DNA of 48,144 nucleotides from an uncultured Erysipelotrichaceae bacterium (GTDB lineage: Bacteria > Bacillota_I > Bacilli_A > RF39 > UBA660), in the NCBI GenBank assembly GCA_902795975.1, contig CADBNE010000041.1:1-48144 (forward strand), given 5' to 3'. Position 1 is the first letter of the stretch. Every line of letters starts with the position of its first letter. The position numbers and the translations under genes are program-made. This document shows positions 32,308 to 41,129 of the stretch, piece after piece. The notes under the pieces are model-generated. The model saw only the letters and a list, made by a program, of their open reading frames with translations. It searched no databases and was not told the origin of the DNA.

Positions 32308-33703
32308 ATTTAGTATTTAATTTTAAACCATATATAGTTATTTCTAATTTTTCACCTTCTGGTTTAATATTTATATATTTATCATCATCAAGCTTTTTAT
32401 CTTTTCCATCTGCATATACTGTATAATTTTTAGTTTTTCCTTCTTCACCTAATTCTAATTCTACTTTCAATTTAGAATTACATGTTTTCCATTTTAAACA
32501 TGCTTCATCACTCATATTTAAAACAGTTATTTTATAATTACCATATGTCATACTTGTACCTGTGGAGTATACATATAATGTAGTTGGATTCTTTTTATCA
32601 GGTCCTTCTTTTTTATTACTATCTGATGTAAAGTAGAAAAATAATAATACTCCTACTAAGATTACAATTATTAAATATCCTTTAGCTGCTTTAGCACCAC
32701 TAAGTTGATTAGGTTCCATTTGTTCTTCTATCGGTTTATCATTTAATGCATGTAATTCTGGTTTTACAATTTTTGGACCATATTCAGGTTCTGGTTCTTC
32801 TTCAGGTTCATTAGAAACATATCCTGACAAACCACTATCAAAAGGTACAAAAGATTGATTTTGTTGGTCATAACTACTATCAAGTGAATTTAATGTATTC
32901 ATTTGTTGATTATAACCACTATCATATGTATTCATCATATCACTTTGTTGTGCATAACTATCATCGTATGTGTTCATCATATCATTTTGTTGTGCATAAC
33001 TATTATCATATGTATTCATCATATCACTTTGTTGTGCATAACTATCATCATATGTATTCATCAAATCACTTTGTTGTGCATAACTATTATCATATGTATT
33101 CGCCATGTCGCTTTGTTGTGCATAACTATCTTCATATGTATTATTGATATCTTGATTATATGTATAATCAATATTACTATCAGATGAATTTATATTATCG
33201 TTCACTGTTTGTATTTCAGGTTGTTCAAAACTCATTTCCGGTTGAATCATCTCATTATTATCAAATGAATTCATATTATCTTGTACTGATTGTACTTCTG
33301 GTTGTTCAAAACTCATTTCTGGTTGAACCATCTCATTATTATCAAATGAATTCATATTATCTTGTACTGATTGTACTTCTAGTTGTTCAAAACTCATTTC
33401 TGGTTGAACCATCTCACTATTATCAAATGAATTCATATTATCTTGTATTGGTTGTACAAATTCATTACTTTCTACAGGTGGTACACCCATATCATTATTT
33501 ACTACACTTACTGGTTCTTGATTAGGTACTCCTCCAAAAATATTTAATTCAGGTGAATTATTATTTATACCTCCTGTATAAGTATCAGTAGGTATATCTT
33601 GTTGTACATAATCATTATTAACTGTACTTCCTACTCCACCATTAAAAATATCTAGTGAACCATTATCAATACCATTATTATTACCATTAAATTCATTATT
33701 CAT
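32306..33703 (-). CDS. Repeat-rich single-pass membrane protein
   Basis: 465 residues from the ATG at 33703, with AGAGG seven bases upstream. The first 300 residues are low-complexity, Asn, Asp, Gln and Ser rich, with two tandem arrays: three copies of a 27-residue unit (QDNMNSFDNNEMVQPEM...), then five good and two decayed copies of a 14-residue unit (DMMNTYDDSYAQQS). A single membrane segment (GYLIIVILVGVLLFFYF) follows, then a C-terminal beta-rich domain of about 100 residues. The disordered repeats would be cytoplasmic and the C-terminus external. Not recognised. Confidence 0.7.
   Translation of the reverse strand: MNNEFNGNNNGIDNGSLDIFNGGVGSTVNNDYVQQDIPTDTYTGGINNNSPELNIFGGVPNQEPVSVVNNDMGVPPVESNEFVQPIQDNMNSFDNSEMVQPEMSFEQLEVQSVQDNMNSFDNNEMVQPEMSFEQPEVQSVQDNMNSFDNNEMIQPEMSFEQPEIQTVNDNINSSDSNIDYTYNQDINNTYEDSYAQQSDMANTYDNSYAQQSDLMNTYDDSYAQQSDMMNTYDNSYAQQNDMMNTYDDSYAQQSDMMNTYDSGYNQQMNTLNSLDSSYDQQNQSFVPFDSGLSGYVSNEPEEEPEPEYGPKIVKPELHALNDKPIEEQMEPNQLSGAKAAKGYLIIVILVGVLLFFYFTSDSNKKEGPDKKNPTTLYVYSTGTSMTYGNYKITVLNMSDEACLKWKTCNSKLKVELELGEEGKTKNYTVYADGKDKKLDDDKYINIKPEGEKLEITIYGLKLNTK
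32920..33150 (-). repeat. Tandem 42-bp repeats (14-residue unit)
   Basis: About five good and two degraded copies of a 42-bp unit encoding D-M-M-N-T-Y-D-D-S-Y-A-Q-Q-S. Adjacent units alternate between NSY and DSY, so the array grew by copying pairs (an 84-bp superunit). Confidence 0.8.
33190..33460 (-). repeat. Tandem 81-bp repeats (27-residue unit)
   Basis: Three full copies and one partial copy of an 81-bp unit encoding Q-D-N-M-N-S-F-D-N-N-E-M-V-Q-P-E-M-S-F-E-Q and six more residues. The units are nearly identical at the DNA level, which suggests recent expansion and likely length variation between strains. Confidence 0.8.
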
Positions 33704-33794
33704 AAGCATACCTCTTATTATTCTTACTATACAATTAGTTTATCAATAATAAGTAAATTTTTCAAGTATCTTTGCGTCATTTATACATAATAAA

Positions 33795-33824
33795 CAAAAA
33801 AAATCTATAATTAATTTATAGATT
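33795..33824 (-). terminator. Terminator of the glycosylation operon
   Basis: AATCTATA/TATAGATT with a T run on the minus strand, overlapping the stop codon at 33811. Confidence 0.75.
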
Positions 33825-36048
33825 CTTTTTTATGAAATACATAATATAATAAACACAATGTCATAGGTAAAGGTATTATATAAGGTAATGCATATCTAAA
33901 ATATGTATTTGCTGGTCCTGCTATACAAACTAATATAAATGTTATTGCAGGTAATACAAATGGAATATATTTATATGCTTTTTTTACTAATAAAGCAGCA
34001 AATAAGAAGAAATATATCCATCCTACAAATCCAATATTAACGAATAATCCAAATATAGGAATATATGGATATGCAACACCATATGCTACAAATGGACCCC
34101 TTACTACTTTTGGAGTAACATAATGATAATCAAATCCTGCCTCTTTTAATTTAACATTATATTTATAATATAAATACCAACTATCTGTATTAGGATAAAA
34201 ATATCCATATACATTACTTACAGTTGAATCAATATATACATCAGGATGTTTAGTTAATCCTTTAGCCCATACACCAAAATATTTATATAAATCTTCCTTA
34301 GTAGTATATATATCATATTGATTCTTTACTGGGTCTGATAATTGTGAATTATATTTACTAGCTAAAGTATCAAAAGGTAATATATTATTAATTATTTCTT
34401 TATCTTCTTCACTGAAACTTTCAGGATGATATTTTGCTAATCTAGCTGTTTGTTGAAATGGTAATGATAACATTTCCCTTGTACTTGTATTACTTATTTT
34501 ACATGCTGGTAATATTACCTTGTTATAACATACATAAAATGATGTGACTAATAATAAAGATGCTAATATAGCCTTTCTTTTTCCTTTTAACCATATTAGT
34601 GCAAAAGGTAAAGATAATACTATAGTATATATACCATTATTTCTTGTTAAACATACCATAACCATTACAAAGAAGAATATTACATAATTCTTAATACTTT
34701 GTTTATTAGCAATCAAATCATATAATTTAATACAATATAATAATACAAATGAACAGAATATTGTATCTTTATTAGTTGATAATGCATAAAATGGGAATAC
34801 TGGTATTAAAGAATACATAGCTAATACTATAAATAATAATTTATTAGATACTCCTTGTTTCTTCATATAAGAAATAGAATATGCTAATACGGATAAATAT
34901 ATTATAGATTGAATTACTACATATAGGAATAAACCAAAGTTAACATTTCCTATAGAATATCCTAATTTAAAACATCCACCTAATAATAATGTATGTAATA
35001 CTGGATTAAAATTAGTTATTGTTACATTAGGATCAATCATTATAACACTATCCCAATATCTATTATGTATACCCATTATCTCTTTTATCTGATTAGCTGG
35101 GTCAAATCCCATTATAGCTGGATAAAAAGCTATATAATATGGTAAAAAACAAATTAATATAGTAACAAAACTAAATATAAATGGATGTTTATTAAATAAA
35201 TCAACTAATTTACTCTTTTTAACTATCTCTTTTACTTCATAATTACATATCTTATCATATACTATATTTATACTTAATTTAAATAATACTGTATAACATA
35301 TAAATTTTAATACTGATATAGCCATAAAGCCTATATTTCCAAATACAAAGTAAGCACTACCTACTTGTCTATAACTATATCCAAATACCATTAATATACT
35401 AAATATCATTGCTAAAATAGTAAAAATGGTATTTTTCTTATATTTATTATTATATTTTTTATAAAATTTAATTAAGAAAATTGATAAAAATAATAAAGCT
35501 ATTGAATTATTATATTTAGCATTTACTAATACTATTCTCTTTCTATCTAATACTACTAACATAGAAAATGCTGTAGCAATACCAAATAATACTGCTCTAA
35601 TATTTTCATTTGGTATTAATTTTTTTCTATTTTCATTAAATATATAATATCTTTGTACAAAGAAGTTTACTAAGAATATTACACATTCTACAGGTACTTT
35701 TATTAAAGTAGAATCAATATTTATATATTTAGTTAATGTACCTACTACTAAACCTGATATAGTAGCTTGTATAACTACTAATGCATAATATTCAAATATA
35801 GTTTTTTTACTTGCTTTAGTACCATCATCTCTTTTAAATACTGAATTTCTATTAACAATATAATTAAATAAAGATGATAAAGCACGTGCTACATATGTAG
35901 AAACTAATGTTAATGTTCCAACAGTTAAAAATACATCTTTTAATAAAAACTTAAATACATGAAATAAGGTTAAATCTAATAAAAAAGATATTCCAGCAAA
36001 TATCATGTATTTAATAAATACTTTATATTTGCTTATTATCTTTTTCAT
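33811..36048 (-). CDS. GtrA-like domain fused to a GT-C-type (DUF6020-like) membrane protein
   Basis: 745 residues, more than ten hydrophobic segments. The first 140 are a GtrA domain (YMIFAGISFLLDLTLFHVFKFLL and NYIVNRNSVFKRDD), the membrane flipper or scaffold family of lipid-linked sugars. The rest has the layout of large GT-C glycosyltransferases: multiple helices, a loop with FDPANQIKEIMG after the first pair, and a long C-terminal extracytoplasmic segment (YIDSTVSNVYGYFYPNTD). It overlaps the preceding DUF2304 gene. Together with a GT2 enzyme it probably adds a sugar from an undecaprenyl carrier to a surface polymer. The acceptor is unknown. Confidence 0.78.
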   Translation of the reverse strand: MKKIISKYKVFIKYMIFAGISFLLDLTLFHVFKFLLKDVFLTVGTLTLVSTYVARALSSLFNYIVNRNSVFKRDDGTKASKKTIFEYYALVVIQATISGLVVGTLTKYINIDSTLIKVPVECVIFLVNFFVQRYYIFNENRKKLIPNENIRAVLFGIATAFSMLVVLDRKRIVLVNAKYNNSIALLFLSIFLIKFYKKYNNKYKKNTIFTILAMIFSILMVFGYSYRQVGSAYFVFGNIGFMAISVLKFICYTVLFKLSINIVYDKICNYEVKEIVKKSKLVDLFNKHPFIFSFVTILICFLPYYIAFYPAIMGFDPANQIKEIMGIHNRYWDSVIMIDPNVTITNFNPVLHTLLLGGCFKLGYSIGNVNFGLFLYVVIQSIIYLSVLAYSISYMKKQGVSNKLLFIVLAMYSLIPVFPFYALSTNKDTIFCSFVLLYCIKLYDLIANKQSIKNYVIFFFVMVMVCLTRNNGIYTIVLSLPFALIWLKGKRKAILASLLLVTSFYVCYNKVILPACKISNTSTREMLSLPFQQTARLAKYHPESFSEEDKEIINNILPFDTLASKYNSQLSDPVKNQYDIYTTKEDLYKYFGVWAKGLTKHPDVYIDSTVSNVYGYFYPNTDSWYLYYKYNVKLKEAGFDYHYVTPKVVRGPFVAYGVAYPYIPIFGLFVNIGFVGWIYFFLFAALLVKKAYKYIPFVLPAITFILVCIAGPANTYFRYALPYIIPLPMTLCLLYYVFHKKESIN

Positions 36049-36391
36049 TTTCTAAACTCCTTACTTTATTATCTAATATACCTAATTTTTGAGTAAGTAT
36101 TATTGTTTTATTTTTTAATTCTGATACTACTGCTGTAAGTAATATACAGATAAATAATACTACTAAAAATCCAAATAAGAATATCATATTAGATATTTTT
36201 TCAATACCTATAAAATCTGATAAAAATCTTAATTTATCAACAAATACTATAGATAATGTTAATACTACATCTAATATAAACCATAATAATGCTTGTTTAA
36301 ATTGCATTTCTTTTTTACGAACCATTTTTATAATTACTAATAAAAAGATGAAACATATAATTAATAAAAATATAGATAAACTCTTAGGCAC
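36023..36391 (-). CDS. DUF2304 membrane protein
   Basis: 122 residues with three hydrophobic segments (about 5-22, 38-52 and 70-90) and a charged coiled-coil tail (SELKNKTIILTQKLGILDNKVRSLENEKDN). This is the DUF2304 layout, typically next to lipid-sugar glycosyltransferases. The start is a GTG at 36391 with AGAGG eight bases upstream; a GTG three codons earlier is possible. It overlaps both neighbours (8 and 26 bases), a sign of tight translational coupling. Function unknown; probably part of the same glycosylation complex. Confidence 0.75.
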   Translation of the reverse strand: MPKSLSIFLLIICFIFLLVIIKMVRKKEMQFKQALLWFILDVVLTLSIVFVDKLRFLSDFIGIEKISNMIFLFGFLVVLFICILLTAVVSELKNKTIILTQKLGILDNKVRSLENEKDNKQI

Positions 36392-37109
36392 GTTTACCAC
36401 CTCTTTTTGTTGACATAGCTGTAATAATAATTGCTAAACTAACTTTTATCATATAATATACTGGTTTAAATATATTAGTTGTTAAAGAAGATGTACCTTC
36501 TTTTCTCTCATTCATCTTTACAGGTATTTCAGATACTTTATATCCTTTTTTTATAATAGAAACAATAGTATCTGGTTCTGGGTAATCTATTGGATAATCA
36601 TTTGCAAATTCTTCTATTACTTTTCTATTTGCTGCTCTAAATCCACTAGTAGGGTCATATACTCTTTTACCTGAACAAATTTTTATTAATCTAGATAAAA
36701 AATTTATACCAATTCTTCTTACTCTAGTAGATTTAAATTCACTTAATTCTTTTACAAATCTTGATCCAATTACTATATCGTAACCATTTTCTATTTCTTC
36801 TACTAAATTAATAATATAATTTGCATCATGTTGTCCATCACCATCAAATTGAATAGCAATGTCATAATTATTTACTAATGCATATTTATATCCTGTCTGA
36901 ACAGCACCACCTATTCCTAAATTCATAGGTAGGTCTACAAAATTTAAATTGTTATTTATACATACTTCTCTAGTATTATCTTTCGAACCATCATTTATGA
37001 TTATATAATCTAATGTATGTCTATCTGATTTAAATGCTTCTAAAGATTTAACAGTGTTAACTATACTCTTCTCTTCATTGTATGCAGGAATAATCATTAA
37101 AACCTTCAT
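36384..37109 (-). CDS. GT2 family glycosyltransferase (polyprenyl-phosphate mannosyl/glucosyltransferase-like)
   Basis: 241 residues. The GT2 fold shows as IPAYNEEKSIVNTVKSLE, DYIIINDGSKDNT and FDGDGQHDANYI with the metal-binding DxD. A C-terminal tail (SLAIIITAMSTKRGGKRA) may touch the membrane. Relatives of DPM1 transfer a hexose from a nucleotide sugar to undecaprenyl or dolichyl phosphate on the cytoplasmic face. It is the first gene of a three-gene unit with DUF2304 and GtrA/GT-C. The ATG is preceded by a GAGGTGTG site. Confidence 0.9.
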   Translation of the reverse strand: MKVLMIIPAYNEEKSIVNTVKSLEAFKSDRHTLDYIIINDGSKDNTREVCINNNLNFVDLPMNLGIGGAVQTGYKYALVNNYDIAIQFDGDGQHDANYIINLVEEIENGYDIVIGSRFVKELSEFKSTRVRRIGINFLSRLIKICSGKRVYDPTSGFRAANRKVIEEFANDYPIDYPEPDTIVSIIKKGYKVSEIPVKMNERKEGTSSLTTNIFKPVYYMIKVSLAIIITAMSTKRGGKRA

Positions 37110-37163
37110 AACACACCTCTTCTTGCACTATTAGTATATCATATTTTACAATTTTTTAAAATT

Positions 37164-37187
37164 TAAAAAAAAGAACATTATGTTCTT
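37164..37187 (-). terminator. Terminator of the HtrA-like gene
   Basis: AAAGAACAT/ATGTTCTTT followed by T on the minus strand. The gene's last codon and stop are part of the stem. Confidence 0.8.
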
Positions 37188-38167
37188 TTTTTCAATACTA
37201 TTTTAGTCTTATATTTCTTATTATTTCTAATGTATTCTATATCTATCTTATCACCTATATTATGCTTATATAATTGATATCTAAAGTGCATAGTATCACA
37301 TACTTCTATATTATCTATACTAACTATAATATCGTTTACTTTTAAATCAGTTTCTATAGCATCCATCTTAATACTAGATATAACTATATTATTATTAATA
37401 TTCTTTAATTCTATACCTAAATATGGTCTTGTTATACTCATTCCTTTTTCTAATTTATCAGTATATAGCATTGCTTCTTCTATAGGAAGAGCAAAACCCA
37501 TACCCTCTACTTCATCTGTAACTATTTTTAATGAATTAATACCTATTACTTCTCCATTTATATTTACTAATGGTCCTCCACTATTACCTGGATTAATTGG
37601 TGCATCTGTTTGTATTACATTAATTATATATTCCTTATCATTTACTACTACTGTCATTTCTCTATTTAAACCAGATATAATACCCTTTGTAACAGTTCCA
37701 ATAAATCTTTTACCTTGTGGTGAACCTATAGTAAATACTGTATCACCTATATTATATGAAGAACTAGATAGTTTAGCTATACTTTTTACATATTTTGAAT
37801 CTATTCCTAATATAGCTAAATCTGTTAATTCATCATAACCTAATACTTTAGCACTATATTCTTCTAAATTACTATTTATTATTCTAACACTATCTGATTC
37901 TTTTACTACATGATAATTAGTTAATATATAACCATATCTATCATCTTTTTTATATATAAATCCACTTCCTGTACTAGATGTACCATTAATAAAATATGAT
38001 TCTATAACTAGTACAGAATCATATATCTTATCTATTGAAGGTTTAATACTATCTTCTTCAACTATATTTATATTTTTTACAACATGCTCATATTTATTAT
38101 TTTTATTACTACTATTTATTATTACTACAATTAATATAATAGATAATAAATAATTAATATATTTAAT
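37178..38167 (-). CDS. htrA: HtrA/DegP-like membrane serine protease with non-standard start (ATT)
   Basis: About 329 residues. An N-terminal membrane anchor (residues 6-17, YLLSIILIVVII) is followed by a trypsin-like domain with His86 (TNYHVV), Asp116 (TDLAI) and Ser196 (GNSGGP) and a C-terminal PDZ domain (about 235-328). All catalytic residues are present, so this is intact. No ATG, GTG or TTG occurs in frame before Met171, which would lose His and Asp. AGGGG (38176-38180) lies eight bases before an in-frame ATT at 38165-38167, the best start. Clients would be misfolded envelope proteins. It begins 11 bp after the Abi gene's stop. Confidence 0.75.
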   Translation of the reverse strand: MKYINYLLSIILIVVIINSSNKNNKYEHVVKNINIVEEDSIKPSIDKIYDSVLVIESYFINGTSSTGSGFIYKKDDRYGYILTNYHVVKESDSVRIINSNLEEYSAKVLGYDELTDLAILGIDSKYVKSIAKLSSSSYNIGDTVFTIGSPQGKRFIGTVTKGIISGLNREMTVVVNDKEYIINVIQTDAPINPGNSGGPLVNINGEVIGINSLKIVTDEVEGMGFALPIEEAMLYTDKLEKGMSITRPYLGIELKNINNNIVISSIKMDAIETDLKVNDIIVSIDNIEVCDTMHFRYQLYKHNIGDKIDIEYIRNNKKYKTKIVLKKRT

Positions 38168-38178
38168 AAAATCAGCCC

Positions 38179-39114
38179 CTAATCAATATTTATAATTTCT
38201 CTCCAATTACTTGGAAAACCTATTTTACTTAAAATAATATCTTTATTAATAACTTTAATTCTATTTTCTAAGCAATCAACTTCATAAGAAATTTCATTTA
38301 CAAACTCTCTAAATTCTTTATCTGTTAACATCATTTTTAATATAATAACTACAGAATATAAATCATTTTTACCCCATATATATTCATCATCTACTTTAGG
38401 TATATCTAATTGATAATGATATTTAGTATCTGGAATACTTCTTTGAGTTCTATGTTCATAAAGTATATCTTCATGTGCACATAAATTTCTATAATTAGAT
38501 AATACTGATAAATATATTGATAAAGATGCTGAATCAATACCATAGAAATTACTAATAGAATTCATATCTTCATCTTTTAATATAGTATACAATTCTGATA
38601 CTATACCAAATGATAATACTTTAACCAATATCCATAATGGTATATATCCATAATTACTTAAATAGTGTAATGTAGCAGTATGTTGTTTTCCATTTACACG
38701 TATTTGTCTTCTCATTTTGTCTAATATATCATGTACTTGTCTAATTTTCATAGGATTTTGTGTAAAATTATCAACATTTAAATAATCTTTTTCTTTAAAA
38801 CCATATTTCTTAGATAATTCATAACTTATCAATGATTTTATATTATTTTCAACAATCAATATATGCTTAAATAGTATATTTCTCATATTTCTATCAAAAG
38901 TAAACATAGCATATAATTCTTCAAAAGTAGCACCATTAATAAACTTACTATCTTTTGAATTTTGCATAAATAAATGTCTATATCCACTTATAAAGAAATA
39001 GTTTTCACGTAACAATATATCTTTAGCAAATTCTACATCATTTACAACTAACCCTTTATTCTTAAGTATTTCTACTTGTTCATCTAAGGTTTTAAACACT
39101 TTACTACTGTTCAT
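38179..39114 (-). CDS. Abi_2/AbiD-like abortive infection protein (HEPN-type RNase candidate)
   Basis: 311 residues from the ATG at 39114 after GGTGATACT. The Abi_2 family shows as VFKTLDEQVEILKNKGL, the LLRENYFFISGYRHLF block, FTFDRNMRNILFKHILIVE and a HEPN RX4H motif, Arg209-NLCA-His214, the expected RNA-cleaving pair. Abi_2 proteins block phage multiplication by killing or halting infected cells. No antitoxin gene is adjacent; it stands before the HtrA-like gene. A promoter (TTGTTA-16-TATACT) lies just upstream. Confidence 0.85.
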   Translation of the reverse strand: MNSSKVFKTLDEQVEILKNKGLVVNDVEFAKDILLRENYFFISGYRHLFMQNSKDSKFINGATFEELYAMFTFDRNMRNILFKHILIVENNIKSLISYELSKKYGFKEKDYLNVDNFTQNPMKIRQVHDILDKMRRQIRVNGKQHTATLHYLSNYGYIPLWILVKVLSFGIVSELYTILKDEDMNSISNFYGIDSASLSIYLSVLSNYRNLCAHEDILYEHRTQRSIPDTKYHYQLDIPKVDDEYIWGKNDLYSVVIILKMMLTDKEFREFVNEISYEVDCLENRIKVINKDIILSKIGFPSNWREIINID

Positions 39115-39124
39115 AGTATCACCT

Positions 39125-39152
39125 AGTATAATTTTATCACAAATACTAACAA
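39125..39152 (-). promoter_or_regulatory. Promoter of the Abi gene
   Basis: TTGTTA (39147-39152), 16 bp, TATACT (39125-39130) on the minus strand, next to the GGTGAT site. Confidence 0.55.
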
Positions 39153-39188
39153 AATAATATGTATTAATCAACTACTTTACATATATTA

Positions 39189-39833
39189 TTACTTATAATA
39201 TTCAATTATTCCATCAACTAACTTATCTATCATATTACTCCTTTTTCTATCATTAAGTAATATAGCTCTATCTTTACTATTTGATAAAAATCCTAATTCT
39301 ACTAATACACCAGGAATAGTTATTAATCTATACATATATCCATTATTTATTTTCATACTCTTTCTTCCATTATTATATTTATCTTGTATATTCTTAGCTA
39401 TTATTTCATTATTACTATTTATATCATCATAAAATACTTGCACACCACTCCATTTACTAGAATCAATATAATTTAAATGAATAGATATATACATATCTGA
39501 ATTACTATCATTAATTATTTTAGCTCTATTATATAAATCACTTTTCTTTCTAAAAGATACATCATTATTGCTTAAATCATAATCATCATATCTAGTCATA
39601 TATACAATTGCTCCCCTATTTTCTAACTTACTTTTTAATTCATAACATATTTCTAAATTTAATTCATCTTCTAATATTTCTTTATACGATGTTCCATTAT
39701 CGACTCCACCGTGTCCTGGGTCTAAATATATTGTTTTTCCCTTAAGTGAATAAGAATAACTATTTACTTTAATATAACTAAATGTACATATACTTATTAA
39801 TAATAAAAAGTAATAACTTATTAACTTACGCAT
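39189..39833 (-). CDS. Secreted N-acetylmuramoyl-L-alanine amidase (CwlD-like)
   Basis: 214 residues. A signal peptide or anchor (RKLISYYFLLLISICTFSY) precedes an Amidase_3 domain with His41 (YLDPGHGG), Glu55 (LEDELNLEI), a third ligand in ISIHLN and catalytic Glu in VELGFLS, all present. It hydrolyses the muramoyl-alanine bond in peptidoglycan outside the membrane. Size and layout match CwlD-type amidases without wall-binding repeats. It is a separate gene from both LysM-amidase relatives in this window. Confidence 0.9.
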   Translation of the reverse strand: MRKLISYYFLLLISICTFSYIKVNSYSYSLKGKTIYLDPGHGGVDNGTSYKEILEDELNLEICYELKSKLENRGAIVYMTRYDDYDLSNNDVSFRKKSDLYNRAKIINDSNSDMYISIHLNYIDSSKWSGVQVFYDDINSNNEIIAKNIQDKYNNGRKSMKINNGYMYRLITIPGVLVELGFLSNSKDRAILLNDRKRSNMIDKLVDGIIEYYK

Positions 39834-39860
39834 TATTCCACCTATTAATATATATGAATA

Positions 39861-39895
39861 AAAAAAAATAATAGAATTAATTAAAATCTATTATT
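39861..39895 (-). terminator. Terminator of the DUF3592 gene
   Basis: AATAATAGA/TCTATTATT with an A run on the plus side (T on the minus strand). The stem overlaps the stop codon at 39881. Confidence 0.65.
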
Positions 39896-40381
39896 TATCA
39901 TTGATTCTTTTTTTCTTTTTAATAATCCTTTAATACTAAATACTATACCAACTATAAAGCATACTATACCTGCAAGTATTCCTAAAAGGTCTATGTGTAA
40001 TGCATCAAATTCTGCTTCACTAGGATTTTTACTATTATATATAATAGTTTCCTTTTCACCTATTTTATCTGGATCATCAAAATAATATGATGCTGTTACA
40101 GTATATTTTTTACCATTTACTTCATATTCAACTATTTCTGCTTTTTGACCTTTTTCATTAGTATCATATGATACTACTTCTGCTTCTATTTTTACATAAT
40201 CTTTATGAGCTTTTTCATATTTTTTATATCCTAAAAAAGCTTTACCCCATAATCCTAATCCTGTAAAAAGCAAAACTATACCAAATACAATTGTTAAAGT
40301 CGAATTAGATGTAATCTTAATTCCATCTGGATTACTTGAAATAGTGGTAATATGATTATCATTTCCTACTGAAAAATTCAT
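39881..40381 (-). CDS. DUF3592-type membrane protein
   Basis: 166 residues. A hydrophobic segment (TIVFGIVLLFTGLGLWG) is followed by an external beta-domain with the family signature VVSYD...VVEYEVNGKKYTVTASYYFDDPDKIGEKETIIYNSKNPSEAEF, and a second segment (LLGILAGIVCFIVGIVFSI). DUF3592 proteins are widespread two-pass membrane proteins with unknown roles, often near surface-biogenesis genes. It sits between an amidase and the methyltransferase-RluA operon as a single gene. Confidence 0.85.
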   Translation of the reverse strand: MNFSVGNDNHITTISSNPDGIKITSNSTLTIVFGIVLLFTGLGLWGKAFLGYKKYEKAHKDYVKIEAEVVSYDTNEKGQKAEIVEYEVNGKKYTVTASYYFDDPDKIGEKETIIYNSKNPSEAEFDALHIDLLGILAGIVCFIVGIVFSIKGLLKRKKESMINNRF

Positions 40382-40440
40382 ATATCTACCTCTCTTTATT
40401 ATAGAATATCACAATAATAGTAAAAAAAAATATATAATTA

Positions 40441-40480
40441 TAAAAAAAAAAATAAAAACTTAACACAAAAGTGTTAAGTT
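40441..40480 (-). terminator. Terminator of the methyltransferase-RluA operon
   Basis: AACTTAACAC/GTGTTAAGTT with a four-base loop and a long T run on the minus strand; it overlaps the rluA stop. Confidence 0.85.
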
Positions 40481-41129
40481 ATTTAAATATTTTAAATGGA
40501 TGTCTATCTGGTAAATCTAAATTAAATGTCATTAACTCTTTAGTAGTAGGATGATAAAAAGATAAAGAGTATGAGAATAGTGCTATTTGTTCTCCTACTT
40601 TAGCACTCTTATTATATTTTTGATCTCCATATAATGGATTGTTTCTACTTGAAAATTGTACTCTTATTTGATGGGATCTACCTGTTTTTAAATCTATATC
40701 TACTAAATTTAAATTATCTTTTTTACTAATTAGTTTATATGATAGTTCTGCATCCTTACCTTTACTATCTACTCTAACTATATTATTTTTAGTATCTTTA
40801 AGTAGCTTATCTTTCAATATACCTTCTTTAGGTAAATTACCCTCTACTACAGCATAATACTTCTTTGATATTTTATGAGTTCTTACCTGTTCACTTAATC
40901 TAGAAGCAGCTTTACTAGTTTTAGCAAATACCATTACTCCACCTACAGGTCTATCTAATCTATGTACAAGTCCTAGATACACATTACCTGGTTTATTATA
41001 TTTTTCTTTTAAATATTCTTTTATTATAGTTAATAAATCCTTATCTTTACTTTCATCTTCTTGTACAGGAACATTTATTTTCTTTTCTACAACTATAATA
41101 TGATTATCTTCATATAATATATTATTCAT
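40479..41129 (-). CDS. RluA-family pseudouridine synthase
   Basis: 216 residues from the ATG at 41129. The catalytic aspartate lies in VHRLDRPVGGVMVFAKT, with SGRSHQIRVQ-like GRSHQIRVQF and GDQKYN at usual positions. It isomerises uridine in rRNA or tRNA; no S4 RNA-binding domain is present, so the target may differ from RluD. It starts inside the last codons of the methyltransferase gene (ATGAATAA overlap), giving coupled translation of two rRNA-modifying enzymes. The ribosome site is weak. Confidence 0.9.
   Translation of the reverse strand: MNNILYEDNHIIVVEKKINVPVQEDESKDKDLLTIIKEYLKEKYNKPGNVYLGLVHRLDRPVGGVMVFAKTSKAASRLSEQVRTHKISKKYYAVVEGNLPKEGILKDKLLKDTKNNIVRVDSKGKDAELSYKLISKKDNLNLVDIDLKTGRSHQIRVQFSSRNNPLYGDQKYNKSAKVGEQIALFSYSLSFYHPTTKELMTFNLDLPDRHPFKIFK

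Noticed and set aside
32920..33460. CRISPR-like array
   Set aside because: The repeats are contiguous, in frame, without spacers, and encode a protein.
32884..33525. Three plus-strand frames rich in His, Tyr and Ile
   Set aside because: They are the complement of the 42- and 81-bp coding repeats on the minus strand.
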